64,000 nt of DNA from CAWJJM01 sp963843275 (GCA_963843275.1 CAWJJM010000012.1:1178001-1242000), one strand, 5' to 3'. Positions 41,504-50,524 are shown, numbered from the stretch's first letter. Program-made: numbers and translations. The notes: generated from the letters alone by a model not told the origin.

Positions 41504-41655
41504 TCCTCCGCGCGGCGGCGGGCGCGTCGTCGGCATCGCGCCCGATCACCCTCCCGGCGGCGACCCGATGGCCGCCGCGGTCGGCGTCACCGCGCGCTCC
41601 TCTGGCAGCCCCACCCGCCTGCGCCGCGAAGGGGTGACCTCCGATCACCGAGCGG

Positions 41656-42948
41656 TCAGCTCCGGGCGCGGCGCGGGGCGTGGGGGGCGGGCTCGGCGGG
41701 GAGGGTGAGGGCTTCGAGGCGGTCGAGGCAGCGGTCGAGGCGGGCGAGGTCGTGCTCGACGCCGGCGGTGGGGTGGCGGCGGTCGCGACGGCGGCGCGGG
41801 GCGGCGTCCTCGCCCCAGGGCAGCCGCTCCGGGCCGGCGAGGACGTCCAGCCGCAGGCCGAGGCCGTGGCGGGCGAAGATCGGACTCAGCTCGTGGCGCC
41901 GGGCGAGCAGCTGCGCGCGCGTCTGGCGGTAGGCGTGGGCGCACACGGCGCGGCGGTCGGAGAAGCTGAAGATGTTGGTGAAGAACATCCGGTAGTCGTC
42001 GCGGGGCGGCTCGAAGAGGACCACGTCGGAGTCGGGGAACTCGCTCTCGTAGGCCCGCATCCCCACCCCGAGGCGGGACCGGATCATGGTGCGCAGCATC
42101 TGCGAGAGCACCGCCGGCAGACCCCGGTCGGCGAGCTTGCCGCGCTTCATCACCCCCGCCTCCACCGCCCGCGCCGTGTCCACGGGGACGATCGGGTTGA
42201 TGCAGATCAGCAGCTTCGCGCCCTCCTCGAGCGCCACCGAGCCGTGCATCGTCTTCAGCAGCACGCCGTCGACGTAGTCGCGGCCCTCGATCTCGACCGG
42301 CGGGTAGAGGCCGGGCAGCGCCGCCGAGGCCTGGAGCGCCCGCGAGATCGGCACGTGGTCCAGGCCGGGCCGCCCGAAGACCGCTGGCGAAGCCCCGTCG
42401 AGCTCGGTGGCGACGACGCGCAGGCGGGTGCGCAGGCGGCGGAAGTCGTCGGTGCGGCCCGGCTCGCTGAACAGGTGGGCCAGGTACAGGTGCAGCGGCT
42501 CGTTGTCGAACAGACCCACCGGCAACGCCTGGAAGAGGTGGGTGAGCGACTCCCGCAGCGTCATGTCGCCCGGGTGCGCCAGGTGGCTGCCCAGCGCCTC
42601 GACCAGGAGCCGGGGCAGGCTCCACAGGCGGCGGAAGTACTCGCCGTAGCCGGTGGTGAACAGCGTGTCGGAGCGGAAGGGGTTCTCCTCCTGCCCCGGG
42701 CTGGAGGTGATGCCGCGGAGGATCTCGGCGGTGGGGATGCGATTCGCCAGGCAGGCGGCGACGATGGCGCCGGAGCTGACCCCGACGTAGACGCCCAGGC
42801 GGTTGAGGTCGAGCCCGGCCACCGACTCCTCGAGCGCGAGCAGCGCGCCGAGCTCGTAGAGGGCACCCTCGGGGGCGCCCCCCGCCAACGCCAGTCCGAG
42901 GGCCGCGTTGGGGACCTGCCGCTTGCGGATCGGTACGACTGCGCTCAC
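41656..42948 (-). CDS. patatin-like phospholipase
   Basis: The protein has 430 residues. The patatin Ser-Asp dyad is complete: an oxyanion-hole glycine stretch ALAGGAPEGALYELG, the nucleophile elbow GVSSG (Ser58) and the catalytic Asp in DYVDGV (Asp227). The region between carries the LQASAALPGLYPPVEI block typical of bacterial patatins. The C-terminal 130 residues are helical and Arg-rich. It lies on the same strand as two phasin genes and phaR, so an enzyme acting on granule surfaces or membrane lipids, or a patatin-type PHA depolymerase, is conceivable. The lipolytic call is firm, the PHA link is inference. The 152 bases between it and the HMG-CoA reductase gene hold nothing I can name. 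Confidence 0.9.
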   Translation of the reverse strand: MSAVVPIRKRQVPNAALGLALAGGAPEGALYELGALLALEESVAGLDLNRLGVYVGVSSGAIVAACLANRIPTAEILRGITSSPGQEENPFRSDTLFTTGYGEYFRRLWSLPRLLVEALGSHLAHPGDMTLRESLTHLFQALPVGLFDNEPLHLYLAHLFSEPGRTDDFRRLRTRLRVVATELDGASPAVFGRPGLDHVPISRALQASAALPGLYPPVEIEGRDYVDGVLLKTMHGSVALEEGAKLLICINPIVPVDTARAVEAGVMKRGKLADRGLPAVLSQMLRTMIRSRLGVGMRAYESEFPDSDVVLFEPPRDDYRMFFTNIFSFSDRRAVCAHAYRQTRAQLLARRHELSPIFARHGLGLRLDVLAGPERLPWGEDAAPRRRRDRRHPTAGVEHDLARLDRCLDRLEALTLPAEPAPHAPRRARS

Positions 42949-43024
42949 CGTCGCCTCCCGTCGCGTGGAGTCATCCCTGTCGTGACGTCGAGCCGGCGGC
43001 GGCCCGACCGGAGGTCCGCCCGCC

Positions 43025-43465
43025 TCATCCCTCCCGTTTGCCCGCGCCGGACGCCGGCCGTTTGGCGGCGCGGCGCGGCGGCGCCGGCGGCGGCGCGCTC
43101 GCGGTGCCGAGGCGGTCGATCTTGGCGTTGAGCTCCTCGACCCTCCGGGTCAGGTCCTGGATCTCGTCCCGCGACGGCATGCCGACGCGCGCCAGCACCT
43201 CGCCGATGCGCGCGTCGAGGGCATCGCCGACCTCGCGGCCGCGGGAGCGCATCCGCTCCCCGGCCCGGCGCGCCGCACCGCCGGCGGCCCGACCGCGCCC
43301 CTCGAGCTCGCGGCCGCGCTCGACGAGGTCGCGGAACAGGCGGCCGCCCTCCTCTTCGGCGACGGACAGCGCACCGAGGCCGGCCAGCCACACCCGGTGG
43401 GCGGAGTCCACCAGCTCCTGCGAGAACTCCTTGACCCGCTTCTCACCGTCCGTCTTGTCGGGCAC
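43025..43465 (-). CDS. phasin-family (poly granule-associated) protein
   Basis: The protein has 146 residues. The N-terminal helix VKEFSQELVDSAHRVWLAGLGALSVAEEEGGRLFRDLVERGREL is the hallmark of PhaF/PhaI-type granule proteins (W-L-A-G-L-G-A). A long amphipathic helix with Arg follows, and then a short coiled coil DEIQDLTRRVEELNAKIDRL. A basic Pro/Ala/Lys tail ends it. It should coat polyhydroxyalkanoate granules. The GTG at 43465 has AAAGGAG eight bases upstream and overlaps the next phasin gene by 23 bases. PhaF proteins of Pseudomonas carry DNA-binding AAKP repeats; the basic tail here is too short to claim that. Confidence 0.8.
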   Translation of the reverse strand: MPDKTDGEKRVKEFSQELVDSAHRVWLAGLGALSVAEEEGGRLFRDLVERGRELEGRGRAAGGAARRAGERMRSRGREVGDALDARIGEVLARVGMPSRDEIQDLTRRVEELNAKIDRLGTASAPPPAPPRRAAKRPASGAGKREG

Positions 43466-43829
43466 CTGTGGGCTCCTTTCCTCTGGCGCCGGCGCGGGCG
43501 GGCGGGGCACCCAGGCCCTCGAGCCGCTCGGCCAGCCGATCGATGCGCGCGTTGAGCCGGCGCAGGTCCTCGCGGGTGGGCAGCTGCACCCGGTGCAGGA
43601 GCTGCTCGCGGCCGGCGTGCAGCCGCTCCCCCACCTCCTCGCCGACCCGCTCGGCGTTCTCGGCGAGCCGGGAGACGGCGCGGTCGAGCGCCTTGAACTG
43701 CCGCGTCTCGACGCGCCGACCGCGCGTCACCAACTCCTCGAACAGGTCGCGTCCGCCGCGCTCGGCGTCGGCGAGAGCGCCGAGGCCGGCGAGCCAGAGG
43801 CTGCGGCCCACCTCGCTCAGCCCGTTCAC
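43443..43829 (-). CDS. second phasin-family protein
   Basis: The protein has 128 residues and is a paralogue of the neighbouring phasin: LSEVGRSLWLAGLGALADAERGGRDLFEELVTRGRRVE, then helix AVSRLAENAERVGEEVGERLHAGREQLL and the coiled coil EDLRRLNARIDRLAERLEGL. It lacks the longer basic tail. The GTG start (43829) overlaps the phaR stop as GTGA, and its own stop overlaps the next phasin start, so phaR and both phasins are read as one unit. Duplicated phasins are common and let granule number and size be tuned. Confidence 0.78.
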   Translation of the reverse strand: MNGLSEVGRSLWLAGLGALADAERGGRDLFEELVTRGRRVETRQFKALDRAVSRLAENAERVGEEVGERLHAGREQLLHRVQLPTREDLRRLNARIDRLAERLEGLGAPPARAGARGKEPTGARQDGR

Positions 43830-44290
43830 GTCTTCTTCCTCGCCCGCGCCCCCGGCGCCGCCGCGGCGGCCGGCGCCTCGCGCTCGTCCTCGAGCCGGGA
43901 CAGCGAGCTCTCCAAGCGCTCGAGCTGGCCGCGGAGCCGCGACATCTCCTCGCGGGCGCGGCGTACCGGCGCCAGGCGGTCGACCGAGGCCTGCACCAGC
44001 CGATCGACGCCGTGCTGCACCTGCTCGACGCCGGTCGAGACCGCCTTCTCGCCCAGCCGCACGAGCTCGTGGAGCAGCTCGCTGGGGAGGAAGGAGGTGC
44101 CGCGGCGGCCCTCGTCCAGGATGATCTGGGTGAGGGTCTGCGAGGTGACGTCGGAGGAGGTCGCGTTGTCGACCACCCGCACCTCCTGCCCGTCGCGGAT
44201 CCAGGCGGAGATCTCCTCCAGGGACACGTAGCGGCTCTCTTCGGTGTCGTACAGCTTGCGACTTTCGTAGCGCTTGATCAGGCGAATCAC
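43826..44290 (-). CDS. phaR: polyhydroxyalkanoate synthesis repressor PhaR
   Basis: The protein has 154 residues. The N-terminal PHB/PHA accumulation regulator DNA-binding domain reads IRLIKRYESRKLYDTEESRYVSLEEISAWIRDGQEVRVVDN, followed by the SSDVTSQTLTQIILDE segment (residues 1-60), both near-invariant in the family. A helical middle and a coiled coil (AREEMSRLRGQLERLESSLSRLEDE) follow, then an Ala-rich tail. PhaR binds both PHA and the phasin promoter, releasing repression when granules form, which fits its position as first gene before two phasins. No PHA synthase is in the window. The 243 bases upstream (44291-44533) contain its promoter region and no gene. Confidence 0.93.
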   Translation of the reverse strand: MIRLIKRYESRKLYDTEESRYVSLEEISAWIRDGQEVRVVDNATSSDVTSQTLTQIILDEGRRGTSFLPSELLHELVRLGEKAVSTGVEQVQHGVDRLVQASVDRLAPVRRAREEMSRLRGQLERLESSLSRLEDEREAPAAAAAPGARARKKT

Positions 44291-44533
44291 CTGGCGGTCC
44301 CTCCCGGTCTCGTTCCAGCCTCGGGGCGATGCAAGAGTCGCACGCGCGGAGCATCGCCCCGGAGAGAATACCGCGCTGCGGCATGCCCTGTCAATGCGTC
44401 CCGGCCCGGCCCGGCTCCGCGCCGGCTCGGAGTTCTTCCTTTCGCGTCAGGCGTTTTCACGGTCCCTGCCGACCCACCCCGAGGCTCCGTCCGGGGTGCC
44501 GGCGCAGCACGCCGCAGTGCGGCATCCCGGCGA

Positions 44534-45607
44534 TCATCCCGCGGCGGTCGCCAGCCGCTGCCGCAGCTCCACCCCGATCCCCTCCAGCGCCGCGAGGTCG
44601 GTCGGCTCGTCGTGCAGCAGCGGCAGGTCGACCACCGGACGGCCGCCGGCGAGCAGCTCCCGCAGCCGCGCCAGCCCGGCGTGGTCGCGGTCGCCCAGCC
44701 AGGCGAGCAGCTCCCGTCCGGGCGCGGTGGCGGCGCCGCCCCCCGTGTCGGGGACCCGCGGGTGGACCCGGTTGACCACCACGCCCGCCAGACGGTAGCC
44801 CGCCTCGGTCAGCCGGCGGGCGAAGAACAGGGTATCGGCGACGTGCTCCTCGCCCGGACCCGCGACCAGGAGGAAGCGCGTGCGCGGCGAGCGCAGCAGC
44901 TCCTCCACCTCCCGGGCCCGCTCGCGGAAGCCGTCGTACAGCGGCTCGAAGGCCTGGAAGAACTCGCCCATGTCGCGCAGCAGGTCCAGGCCGACCATCT
45001 CGTCGAGGAAGTGCTCCAACCCCCGGCCCAGGAAGCCGAAGCGCCGCGCCCCCCGCAGGTGCCCCTCGGGGTCGAACCACGGGCGCAGGGCGATCTTCAG
45101 GGCACCGCTCTCGAGGAAGCCGACGATCCGCGCCGGCGCCTCGAGGAAGTCGATCGCCTGCCGGGTCGGCGGGGTGTCGAGGACCACCTGGGCGAAGGCG
45201 CCGTCGTGGGCCACCTCCCAGAGCCGCTCGACCGCCATGTACTCGAGGATGCCGGCCAGGTTGCCCGACAGGTGGTGGTAGAAGCGGTTGTCGAGGATCC
45301 GGCGGCGTGCCGCCGCGTCGGGGGCGTAGCGCGCCACCAGGCGGTCGAAGGTCTGGCGGGCGTCGAGCAGGCTGGCCCACAGGCCGCCGGCGGCGCCCGG
45401 CAGCTCCACCGCCACCGGACGCTCCTTCGCCTCCTCCCCCACCCCCAGAGCGTCCTTCAGCCGCAGCGACGGGTCGAAGGTCATCACCAGGGTCTCGCGC
45501 CCGCCGCGCGCCGAGATCGCCCCGACCGCCGCGGCCAGCGTGGTCTTGCCGACGCCGCCGGCACCGACGACGACGAGGAGCGGATGGCGCTCGGAGATCA
45601 GCTCCAC
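44534..45607 (-). CDS. ArsA/GET3-family ATPase (second of a pair)
   Basis: The protein has 357 residues. The P-loop GAGGVGKTTLAAAVG (about 15-29) is the deviant Walker A of the ArsA/GET3/MinD class. FDPSLRLKDALG follows, then VVLDTPPTRQAIDFLEAP for switch II, the mark of ArsA-type ATPases. C-terminal elements are LLVAGPGEEHVADTLFFARRLTEAGYRLAGVVVNRVHP. No Cys triad for arsenite is apparent and there is no arsB, so arsenic export is unlikely; protein targeting or complex assembly is the alternative. The GTG at 45607 overlaps the upstream ATPase gene by ten bases. Confidence 0.85.
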   Translation of the reverse strand: MELISERHPLLVVVGAGGVGKTTLAAAVGAISARGGRETLVMTFDPSLRLKDALGVGEEAKERPVAVELPGAAGGLWASLLDARQTFDRLVARYAPDAAARRRILDNRFYHHLSGNLAGILEYMAVERLWEVAHDGAFAQVVLDTPPTRQAIDFLEAPARIVGFLESGALKIALRPWFDPEGHLRGARRFGFLGRGLEHFLDEMVGLDLLRDMGEFFQAFEPLYDGFRERAREVEELLRSPRTRFLLVAGPGEEHVADTLFFARRLTEAGYRLAGVVVNRVHPRVPDTGGGAATAPGRELLAWLGDRDHAGLARLRELLAGGRPVVDLPLLHDEPTDLAALEGIGVELRQRLATAAG

Positions 45608-46548
45608 GCCGCCTCCCCGGGCACCAGCGCGGCGGCCAGGGCCGCGACCAGCTCGGGTCCCCGGTCGAGGGGCAGCTTCGGCAGGCGCACCGTCGGCCCC
45701 CGCCAGGCCGCCGCCAACCGCGCCATCTCGCTCTCCTGGTAGCGGCGCCGGTCGCGCCACAGCGCCAGCGCCTCGTCGCTGGGGGCCCCGGCGTCCTCCG
45801 GGTAGGGCGGGTAGACGCCGTTGACGACCACCAGCTCGGGGCCCCGGCCGAGCTCCGCCTCGAGGCGGCGGCAGAGCTCGAGCGCCTCCTGCACCGGCAT
45901 CTCCTCGGGGCTGGTGACGATCACCACGCCGACCTGCGCGGGGTCGGCGACGAAGCCGGCCAGCCGCGCCGCCATCTCGCCGATCGGCCCCTGCCGGATC
46001 ACCTCGGAGAGCAGGCGCGGGGCGGTGAGGAGCGACACCCCGTGGCCGGTGGCCGGGGCGTCGAGGACGACGCTGTCGAACGGCTCGCCCCCCTCCGGGT
46101 CCTCGCCCTCGACCAGGCGCAGGGCGTGCCCGAGGATCGCCACCTCCTTGAGCCCCGGCGCCCCCTCGGTGAACTGCTGGTAGACCGGGCTCGCCAGCAC
46201 CCGGCGCGCCACCACCTCCAGGCGCAGGCGCTCGGCCACCAGGCGGTCGACGACCTGGCGCGGCTTGAGGTTCTGCAGCCACAGGCCGTCGCCGGCCGCG
46301 GTCACCTCGCCGCCGCTCGGCGAGCGCCCGAGCATGTGGTGGAGGTTCTCGCGGGGGTCGATCTCGAGCACCAGCACCCGCCGGCCGGGGGCGGCGGTGC
46401 GCCGGCCCAGCACCGCCGCCAGCACCGTCTTGCCCACGCCCCCCTTGCCGGTGACCACCAGCAGCCGGCGCTCCCGCAGCCGCTCGACCGTCGCGGCGGC
46501 GTCGCCGGCGGGCGCGGTCCGGGCCGGTGCCGGAGGGGGATCGGACAT
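45598..46548 (-). CDS. ArsA/GET3-family ATPase (first of a pair)
   Basis: The protein has 316 residues and is a paralogue of the gene downstream. It has the deviant Walker A GKGGVGKTVLAAVLGRR (about 34-50), EIDPRENLHHMLG, the switch II phrase VVLDAPATGHGVSLLTAPRLL and VIVTSPEEMPVQEALELCRRLE. Tandem ArsA-like ATPases that probably act as a heterodimer are found in several phyla (for example next to each other in Actinobacteria and Acidobacteria). In Myxococcota-like and other lineages similar proteins are tied to gliding or protein sorting, but I cannot extend that here. It is divergent from hemB with 187 bases between. Confidence 0.85.
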   Translation of the reverse strand: MSDPPPAPARTAPAGDAAATVERLRERRLLVVTGKGGVGKTVLAAVLGRRTAAPGRRVLVLEIDPRENLHHMLGRSPSGGEVTAAGDGLWLQNLKPRQVVDRLVAERLRLEVVARRVLASPVYQQFTEGAPGLKEVAILGHALRLVEGEDPEGGEPFDSVVLDAPATGHGVSLLTAPRLLSEVIRQGPIGEMAARLAGFVADPAQVGVVIVTSPEEMPVQEALELCRRLEAELGRGPELVVVNGVYPPYPEDAGAPSDEALALWRDRRRYQESEMARLAAAWRGPTVRLPKLPLDRGPELVAALAAALVPGEAAWS

Positions 46549-46735
46549 CGCGGGAGCGCCTCGTGGAGTCGGGTTCGCGGCCCTCGCGGGAGGGCCGGGA
46601 CGCGACTATATCCGACCTCGTGCCGCACCGCGGCGCGACCCGCCGCGGGCCGCACGGGGAGGCGGTCGCGCTGCCGCCGCGACCACCCGCCGGCGCGGGT
46701 GGACGGGGCCGCTCCTGTGTTAGAAACTCGACGCC

Positions 46736-47722
46736 ATGAGCTACCCCGAGACCCGACTCCGCCGACTCCGGCGCACCCCCGTCCTCCGCCGCATGGTGCG
46801 CGAGACCAAGCTGTCGCCCGACGACTTCATCCTCCCCCTGTTCGTGCGCCCCGGCGAGGGCGTCGCCCAGCCCGTGGGCTCGATGCCGGGCGTCTTCCAG
46901 CACTCGGTCGACCGGCTGGTGGCGGCGGCCCGCGACGCGTGGTCGGACGGCGTCCCCGCCGTCCTGCTGTTCGGCATCCCGGACCACAAGGACGCCGTGG
47001 GCAGCGCCGCCTGGGACGACGACGGCATCGTGCAGCGGGCGCTGCGCGCCCTCGGCGAGGCCCTCCCCGACCTGGTCAAGATCGTCGACGTCTGCTTCTG
47101 CGAGTACACCGACCACGGCCACTGCGGCGTGCTCGCCGACGGCAGCGTCGACAACGACGCCACGCTCGACAACCTGGCCCGGCAGTCCGTGTCGCTGGCC
47201 CGCGCCGGCGCCGACGTCATCGCGCCCTCGGACATGATGGACGGCCGCGTGGGGGCGATCCGCGACGCCCTGGACGCGGAGGGCTTCGGCCACCTGCCGA
47301 TCCTCTCCTACGCCGCCAAGTTCGCCAGCGCCTTCTACGGCCCGTTCCGCGAGGCGGCCGAGTCGGCGCCGTCGTTCGGCGACCGGCGCAGCTACCAGAT
47401 GGACCCGGCCAACCGCCGCGAGGCGATGCGCGAGGTGGAGCTCGACGTCGAGGAAGGCGCCGACCTGCTGATGGTCAAGCCGGCGCTGCCCTACCTCGAC
47501 GTGCTCGCCGAGCTGCGCATGCGCTACGACCACCCGCTGGCCGCCTACCACGTGTCCGGCGAGTACGCGATGACCAAGGCGGCCGCCGAGCGCGGCTGGA
47601 TCGACTACGACCGCGTGCTGATGGAGTCGTTGGTCTCGATCCGGCGGGCCGGAGCCGACCTGGTCATCACCTACGGCGCCCGCGAGGCCGCCCGCCTGCT
47701 CGCCGACGGGTGGACCGAGTGA
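46736..47722 (+). CDS. hemB: delta-aminolevulinic acid dehydratase (porphobilinogen synthase)
   Basis: HemB condenses two 5-aminolevulinates to porphobilinogen. The 328 residues are full length. The Zn-type active-site Cys cluster is present (DVCFCEYTDHGHCG), so this is a zinc rather than purely magnesium enzyme. The two catalytic lysines are in ILSYAAKFASAFYGPFR and LMVKPALPYLD, with SDMMDGRVGAIR and GEYAMTKAAAERGW as further signatures. The ATG at 46736 begins SYPETRLRRLRRTPVLRRMVRET, a normal N-terminus. hemL follows after ten bases. The frame is clean, in contrast to hemL. Confidence 0.97.
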   Translation: MSYPETRLRRLRRTPVLRRMVRETKLSPDDFILPLFVRPGEGVAQPVGSMPGVFQHSVDRLVAAARDAWSDGVPAVLLFGIPDHKDAVGSAAWDDDGIVQRALRALGEALPDLVKIVDVCFCEYTDHGHCGVLADGSVDNDATLDNLARQSVSLARAGADVIAPSDMMDGRVGAIRDALDAEGFGHLPILSYAAKFASAFYGPFREAAESAPSFGDRRSYQMDPANRREAMREVELDVEEGADLLMVKPALPYLDVLAELRMRYDHPLAAYHVSGEYAMTKAAAERGWIDYDRVLMESLVSIRRAGADLVITYGAREAARLLADGWTE

Positions 47723-47732
47723 GGCGGCGCCG

Positions 47733-49051
47733 TTGAGCGACGACCGCGACGGCGCCCGACTCCTCGCCCGCGCCGAGCGTGTCCTCCCCGGCGGGGTCAA
47801 CTCGCCGGTGCGCGCCTTCCGCGGCGTCGGCGGCGACGCCGGTCTTCGTGCGCGCCGCCCAGGGCGCCTGGCTCGTGGGACGAGCGACGGCCGGCGCTAC
47901 GTCGACTACCTCGGCGGCTACGGGCCCGCACATCCTCGGCCACCGCCACCCGGCCGTCGAGGCCGCGGTGCGCGCCGCGCTCGAGCGCGGCACCGCCTTC
48001 GGCGCCCCGACCGTCGCCGAGGTCGAGCTCGGCGAGACGGTCGTGCGCGGCGGTGCCGTCGGTCGAGATGGTGCGGCTGGTGAGCTCCGGCACCGAGGCC
48101 ACCATGTCGGCGCTGCGCCTCGCCCGCGCCGCCACCGGCCGCGACCTGTTCGTCAAGTTCGCCGGCTGCTACCACGGCCACGCCGACCCCTTCCTGGTGG
48201 CGGCCGGCTCCGGCGCCGCGACCCTCGGCGTGCCCTCGTCTCCCGGGCGTGCCGGCGGCGGTGACCGCCGCACACGCTGGTCGCGCCGTACAACGACCTC
48301 GGGGCGGTCGACGCCCTGTTCGCCGAGCGCGGCCGCGACATCGCCGCGGTCTTCGTCGAGCCCATCGCCGGCAACATGGGGCTGGTGCCGCCCGGCCCGG
48401 CTTCCTCGCCGGGCTGCGCAGCCTGTGCGACCGCCACGGCGCGCTGCTGGTCTTCGACGAGGTGATGACCGGCTTCCGGGTCGCCTGGGGCGGCGCCCAG
48501 GCGCTGCTCGGCGTGCGGCCCGACCTGACCACCTTCGGCAAGGTGATCGGCGGCGGGCTTCCCGATCGGCGCCTACGGCGGCCGCCGCGACCTGATGGAG
48601 CAGATCGCTCCCGCCGGGCCGGTCTACCAGGCCGGGACCCTGTCCGGCAACCCGCTGGCGGTCGCCGCCGGCCTGCGCCGCCCTGCGCCGCGCTCGCGGC
48701 GACGACGGCGCCGCCTACCGGCGCCTCGAGGCGACCGGCGCCCGCGCTCGCCGCGCGGGCTGCGCGAGCGTCGCCGCGCGCCACGGCGTGCCGCTGCAGG
48801 TGCCGCGGCAGGGCTCGATGCTCGGGCTGTTCTTCACCGCCGAGCCGGTGCGCGACCTCGCCGCGGTCGATGCCTCCGACCGCGAGCTGTTCTCCCGCGT
48901 CTTCCACCGCCTGCTGGCGCACGGCGTCCACCTGCCGCCGTCGCCCTACGAGACCCTGTTCGTCTCGTTGGCGCACGGCGAGCGCGAGATCGACCACACC
49001 CTGGCGGCCTTCGACCGCGCGCTCGCCGAGTCGCTCGCCGAGACGGTCTGA
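47733..49051 (+). CDS. hemL: glutamate-1-semialdehyde 2,1-aminomutase (multiply frameshifted as given)
   Basis: HemL converts glutamate-1-semialdehyde to 5-aminolevulinate (PLP enzyme). Visible in shifting frames are the N-terminal ARAERVLPGGVNSPVRAF, HILGHRHPAVEAAV, EMVRLVSSGTEATMSALRLARAATGRD, FAGCYHGHADPFLV, the Asp of LLVFDEVMTGFRVAWGG, the PLP-lysine context LTTFGKVIGGGLP, VYQAGTLSGNPLAVAAG, and a clean final 85 codons ending SLAETV. About eight one-base indels occur between 47835 and 48780 (a C missing after GDA; extra G before HILG and in VVRAVPS). A TTG at 47733 is the likely start. Together with hemA and hemB it completes the C5 path. Confidence 0.9.
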
Positions 49052-49056
49052 AGCGC

Positions 49057-50190
49057 GTGCCGTCGCCGCTCCGCCACCCGCTGCCCGACGTCGCCGTGGT
49101 CGGGGCCGGCATCGTCGGCCTGGCCTGTGCCGTCGAGCTCGCCGGCCGCGGGCTGACGGTGGAGGTGATCGAGCGCGGCCGCCCGGGCGGCGGTGCCTCG
49201 GCGGCCGCCGGCGGCATGCTCGCCCCGCTCGCCGAGGCGGCCGGCCCCGACGCCTTCTCCGCCGCCTGCCGGGCCGCCCGCGACCTGTGGACGGAATGGG
49301 CCCCCGCCCTCGAGGAGGCCGCGGGGGTGGGCGTCGACCACGACGCCTCCGGCGCGCTCGCCGTGGCCCGCGACGACGACGAGGAGGCGTGGCTGGAGCG
49401 GCTCGTGGCCGCCGCCGCGGCCCTCGGCGAGGGCGCCGAGGAGGTCCCCGCCGCAGAGGCGCGGCGGCGGGTCCCCGACCTCGCGCCGACGGTGCGCCGC
49501 GCCCTCCACCTTCCCGGCGACCACCGGGTCGACAACCAGCGGGTCACCACCGCCCTGGTCCACCTCGCCGAGGCCCGGGGGGTGACCCTGCGCAGCGGCG
49601 TCGAGGTCGTCGGCCTCGCGGCCGCCGACGGCGGCGGCCCGGTGCGGGTGGACTGCCGGGTGGGGGGCGCCGCCCTCCACCTCGAGGCGGCCGCGGTGCT
49701 GGTGGCGGCGGGAGCGGCCAGCGGCGCCCTCGGGGGGCTGCCGCCGCTGCCGATCCGCCCCGTGCGGGGCCAGCTCCTCCACCTGTCGGGCGCCGCCCGC
49801 TGGCCGTGGACCGGGACGGTGCGCGCCGGCCACCGCTACGCCGTGCCGCGCGGCGACGGCGAGCTGGCCTTCGGCGCCACCCAGGAGGAGGGCGAGGACC
49901 GCGCCGCCGCCACCCTCGGCGGCGTCGGCGAGCTCACCACGGCCGCCCTCGCCCTGTTCCCGACCCTGTCCGGGGCCCGCTGCACGGCCACCTGCGGCCT
50001 GCGCCCGGCCACCCCCGACGGCTGGCCGGCGATCGGCCCGCGGGGCGGCGACCCGCGGCTCTGGGTGGCCACCGGGCACTTCCGCAACGGCATCCTCCTC
50101 GCGCCCTGGACGGCCCGCCGCGTGGCGGCCGGAATGTGCGGCGAGCCGGTGCCCGATCTGGTCCCCTTCGCACCCGAGCGCTGGGTATAA
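49057..50190 (+). CDS. thiO: glycine oxidase ThiO
   Basis: ThiO oxidises glycine to dehydroglycine for the thiazole ring of thiamine. The 377-residue protein opens with a DAO-family FAD site, VAVVGAGIVGLACAVELAGRGLTVEVIER, followed by GGASAAAGGMLAPLAEA, which matches ThiO. A second FAD/substrate segment is LLHLSGAARWPWTGTVRAGHRYAVPRGDGELAFGATQEE, and the C-terminus has GLRPATPDGWPAIGP and ATGHFRNGILLAPWTA, the usual DAO end motif. The GTG at 49057 follows the hemL stop by five bases. No other thi gene is near, so it may be the sarcosine/glycine oxidase branch. Confidence 0.88.
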   Translation: MPSPLRHPLPDVAVVGAGIVGLACAVELAGRGLTVEVIERGRPGGGASAAAGGMLAPLAEAAGPDAFSAACRAARDLWTEWAPALEEAAGVGVDHDASGALAVARDDDEEAWLERLVAAAAALGEGAEEVPAAEARRRVPDLAPTVRRALHLPGDHRVDNQRVTTALVHLAEARGVTLRSGVEVVGLAAADGGGPVRVDCRVGGAALHLEAAAVLVAAGAASGALGGLPPLPIRPVRGQLLHLSGAARWPWTGTVRAGHRYAVPRGDGELAFGATQEEGEDRAAATLGGVGELTTAALALFPTLSGARCTATCGLRPATPDGWPAIGPRGGDPRLWVATGHFRNGILLAPWTARRVAAGMCGEPVPDLVPFAPERWV

Positions 50191-50264
50191 TCCGGCCGAG
50201 TCGGCGCCGCGGGGCCGGACTCGGTCCGCTCCCCGCCCCACGAACTGAGGAGGACCGTCGGACC

Positions 50265-50519
50265 ATGACCCATATCATCGCGGAGCCCTGCATCGGGGTG
50301 AAGGATCTCTCGTGCGTGGACGTCTGCCCGGTCGACTGCATCTACGGCAAGGACGAGGACTGGGAGCAGCTCTACATCCACCCCGAGGAGTGCATCGACT
50401 GCGGGCTGTGCGTCGACGCCTGCCCGGTCGAGGCGATCTTCCCGGAGGAGGAGACGCCCGACAAGTGGCAGGCCTTCATCGCCAAGAACTACGAGCACTT
50501 CGGCCTCACCCCTCCGTGA
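50265..50519 (+). CDS. fdxA: 7Fe/8Fe-type ferredoxin
   Basis: This 84-residue ferredoxin has two cluster motifs. The first is C-x7-C-x3-C-P-x2-C (CIGVKDLSCVDVCPVDC), in which the spacing fits a [3Fe-4S] cluster with the last Cys serving the second site. The second is a regular CIDCGLCVDACP (C-x2-C-x2-C-x3-C-P) for [4Fe-4S]. IHPEECIDCG is the family link between them. The short C-terminal FIAKNYEHFGLTPP is normal. It should act as a low-potential electron carrier. GAGGAGG is found 14 bases before the ATG at 50265. It follows thiO by 74 bases. Confidence 0.92.
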   Translation: MTHIIAEPCIGVKDLSCVDVCPVDCIYGKDEDWEQLYIHPEECIDCGLCVDACPVEAIFPEEETPDKWQAFIAKNYEHFGLTPP

Positions 50520-50524
50520 GCCCG

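Noticed and set aside
44534..46548. Arsenical pump operon
   Set aside because: Only the ATPase-type genes are present, with no ArsB, ArsR or ArsC and no evident arsenite-binding cysteines.
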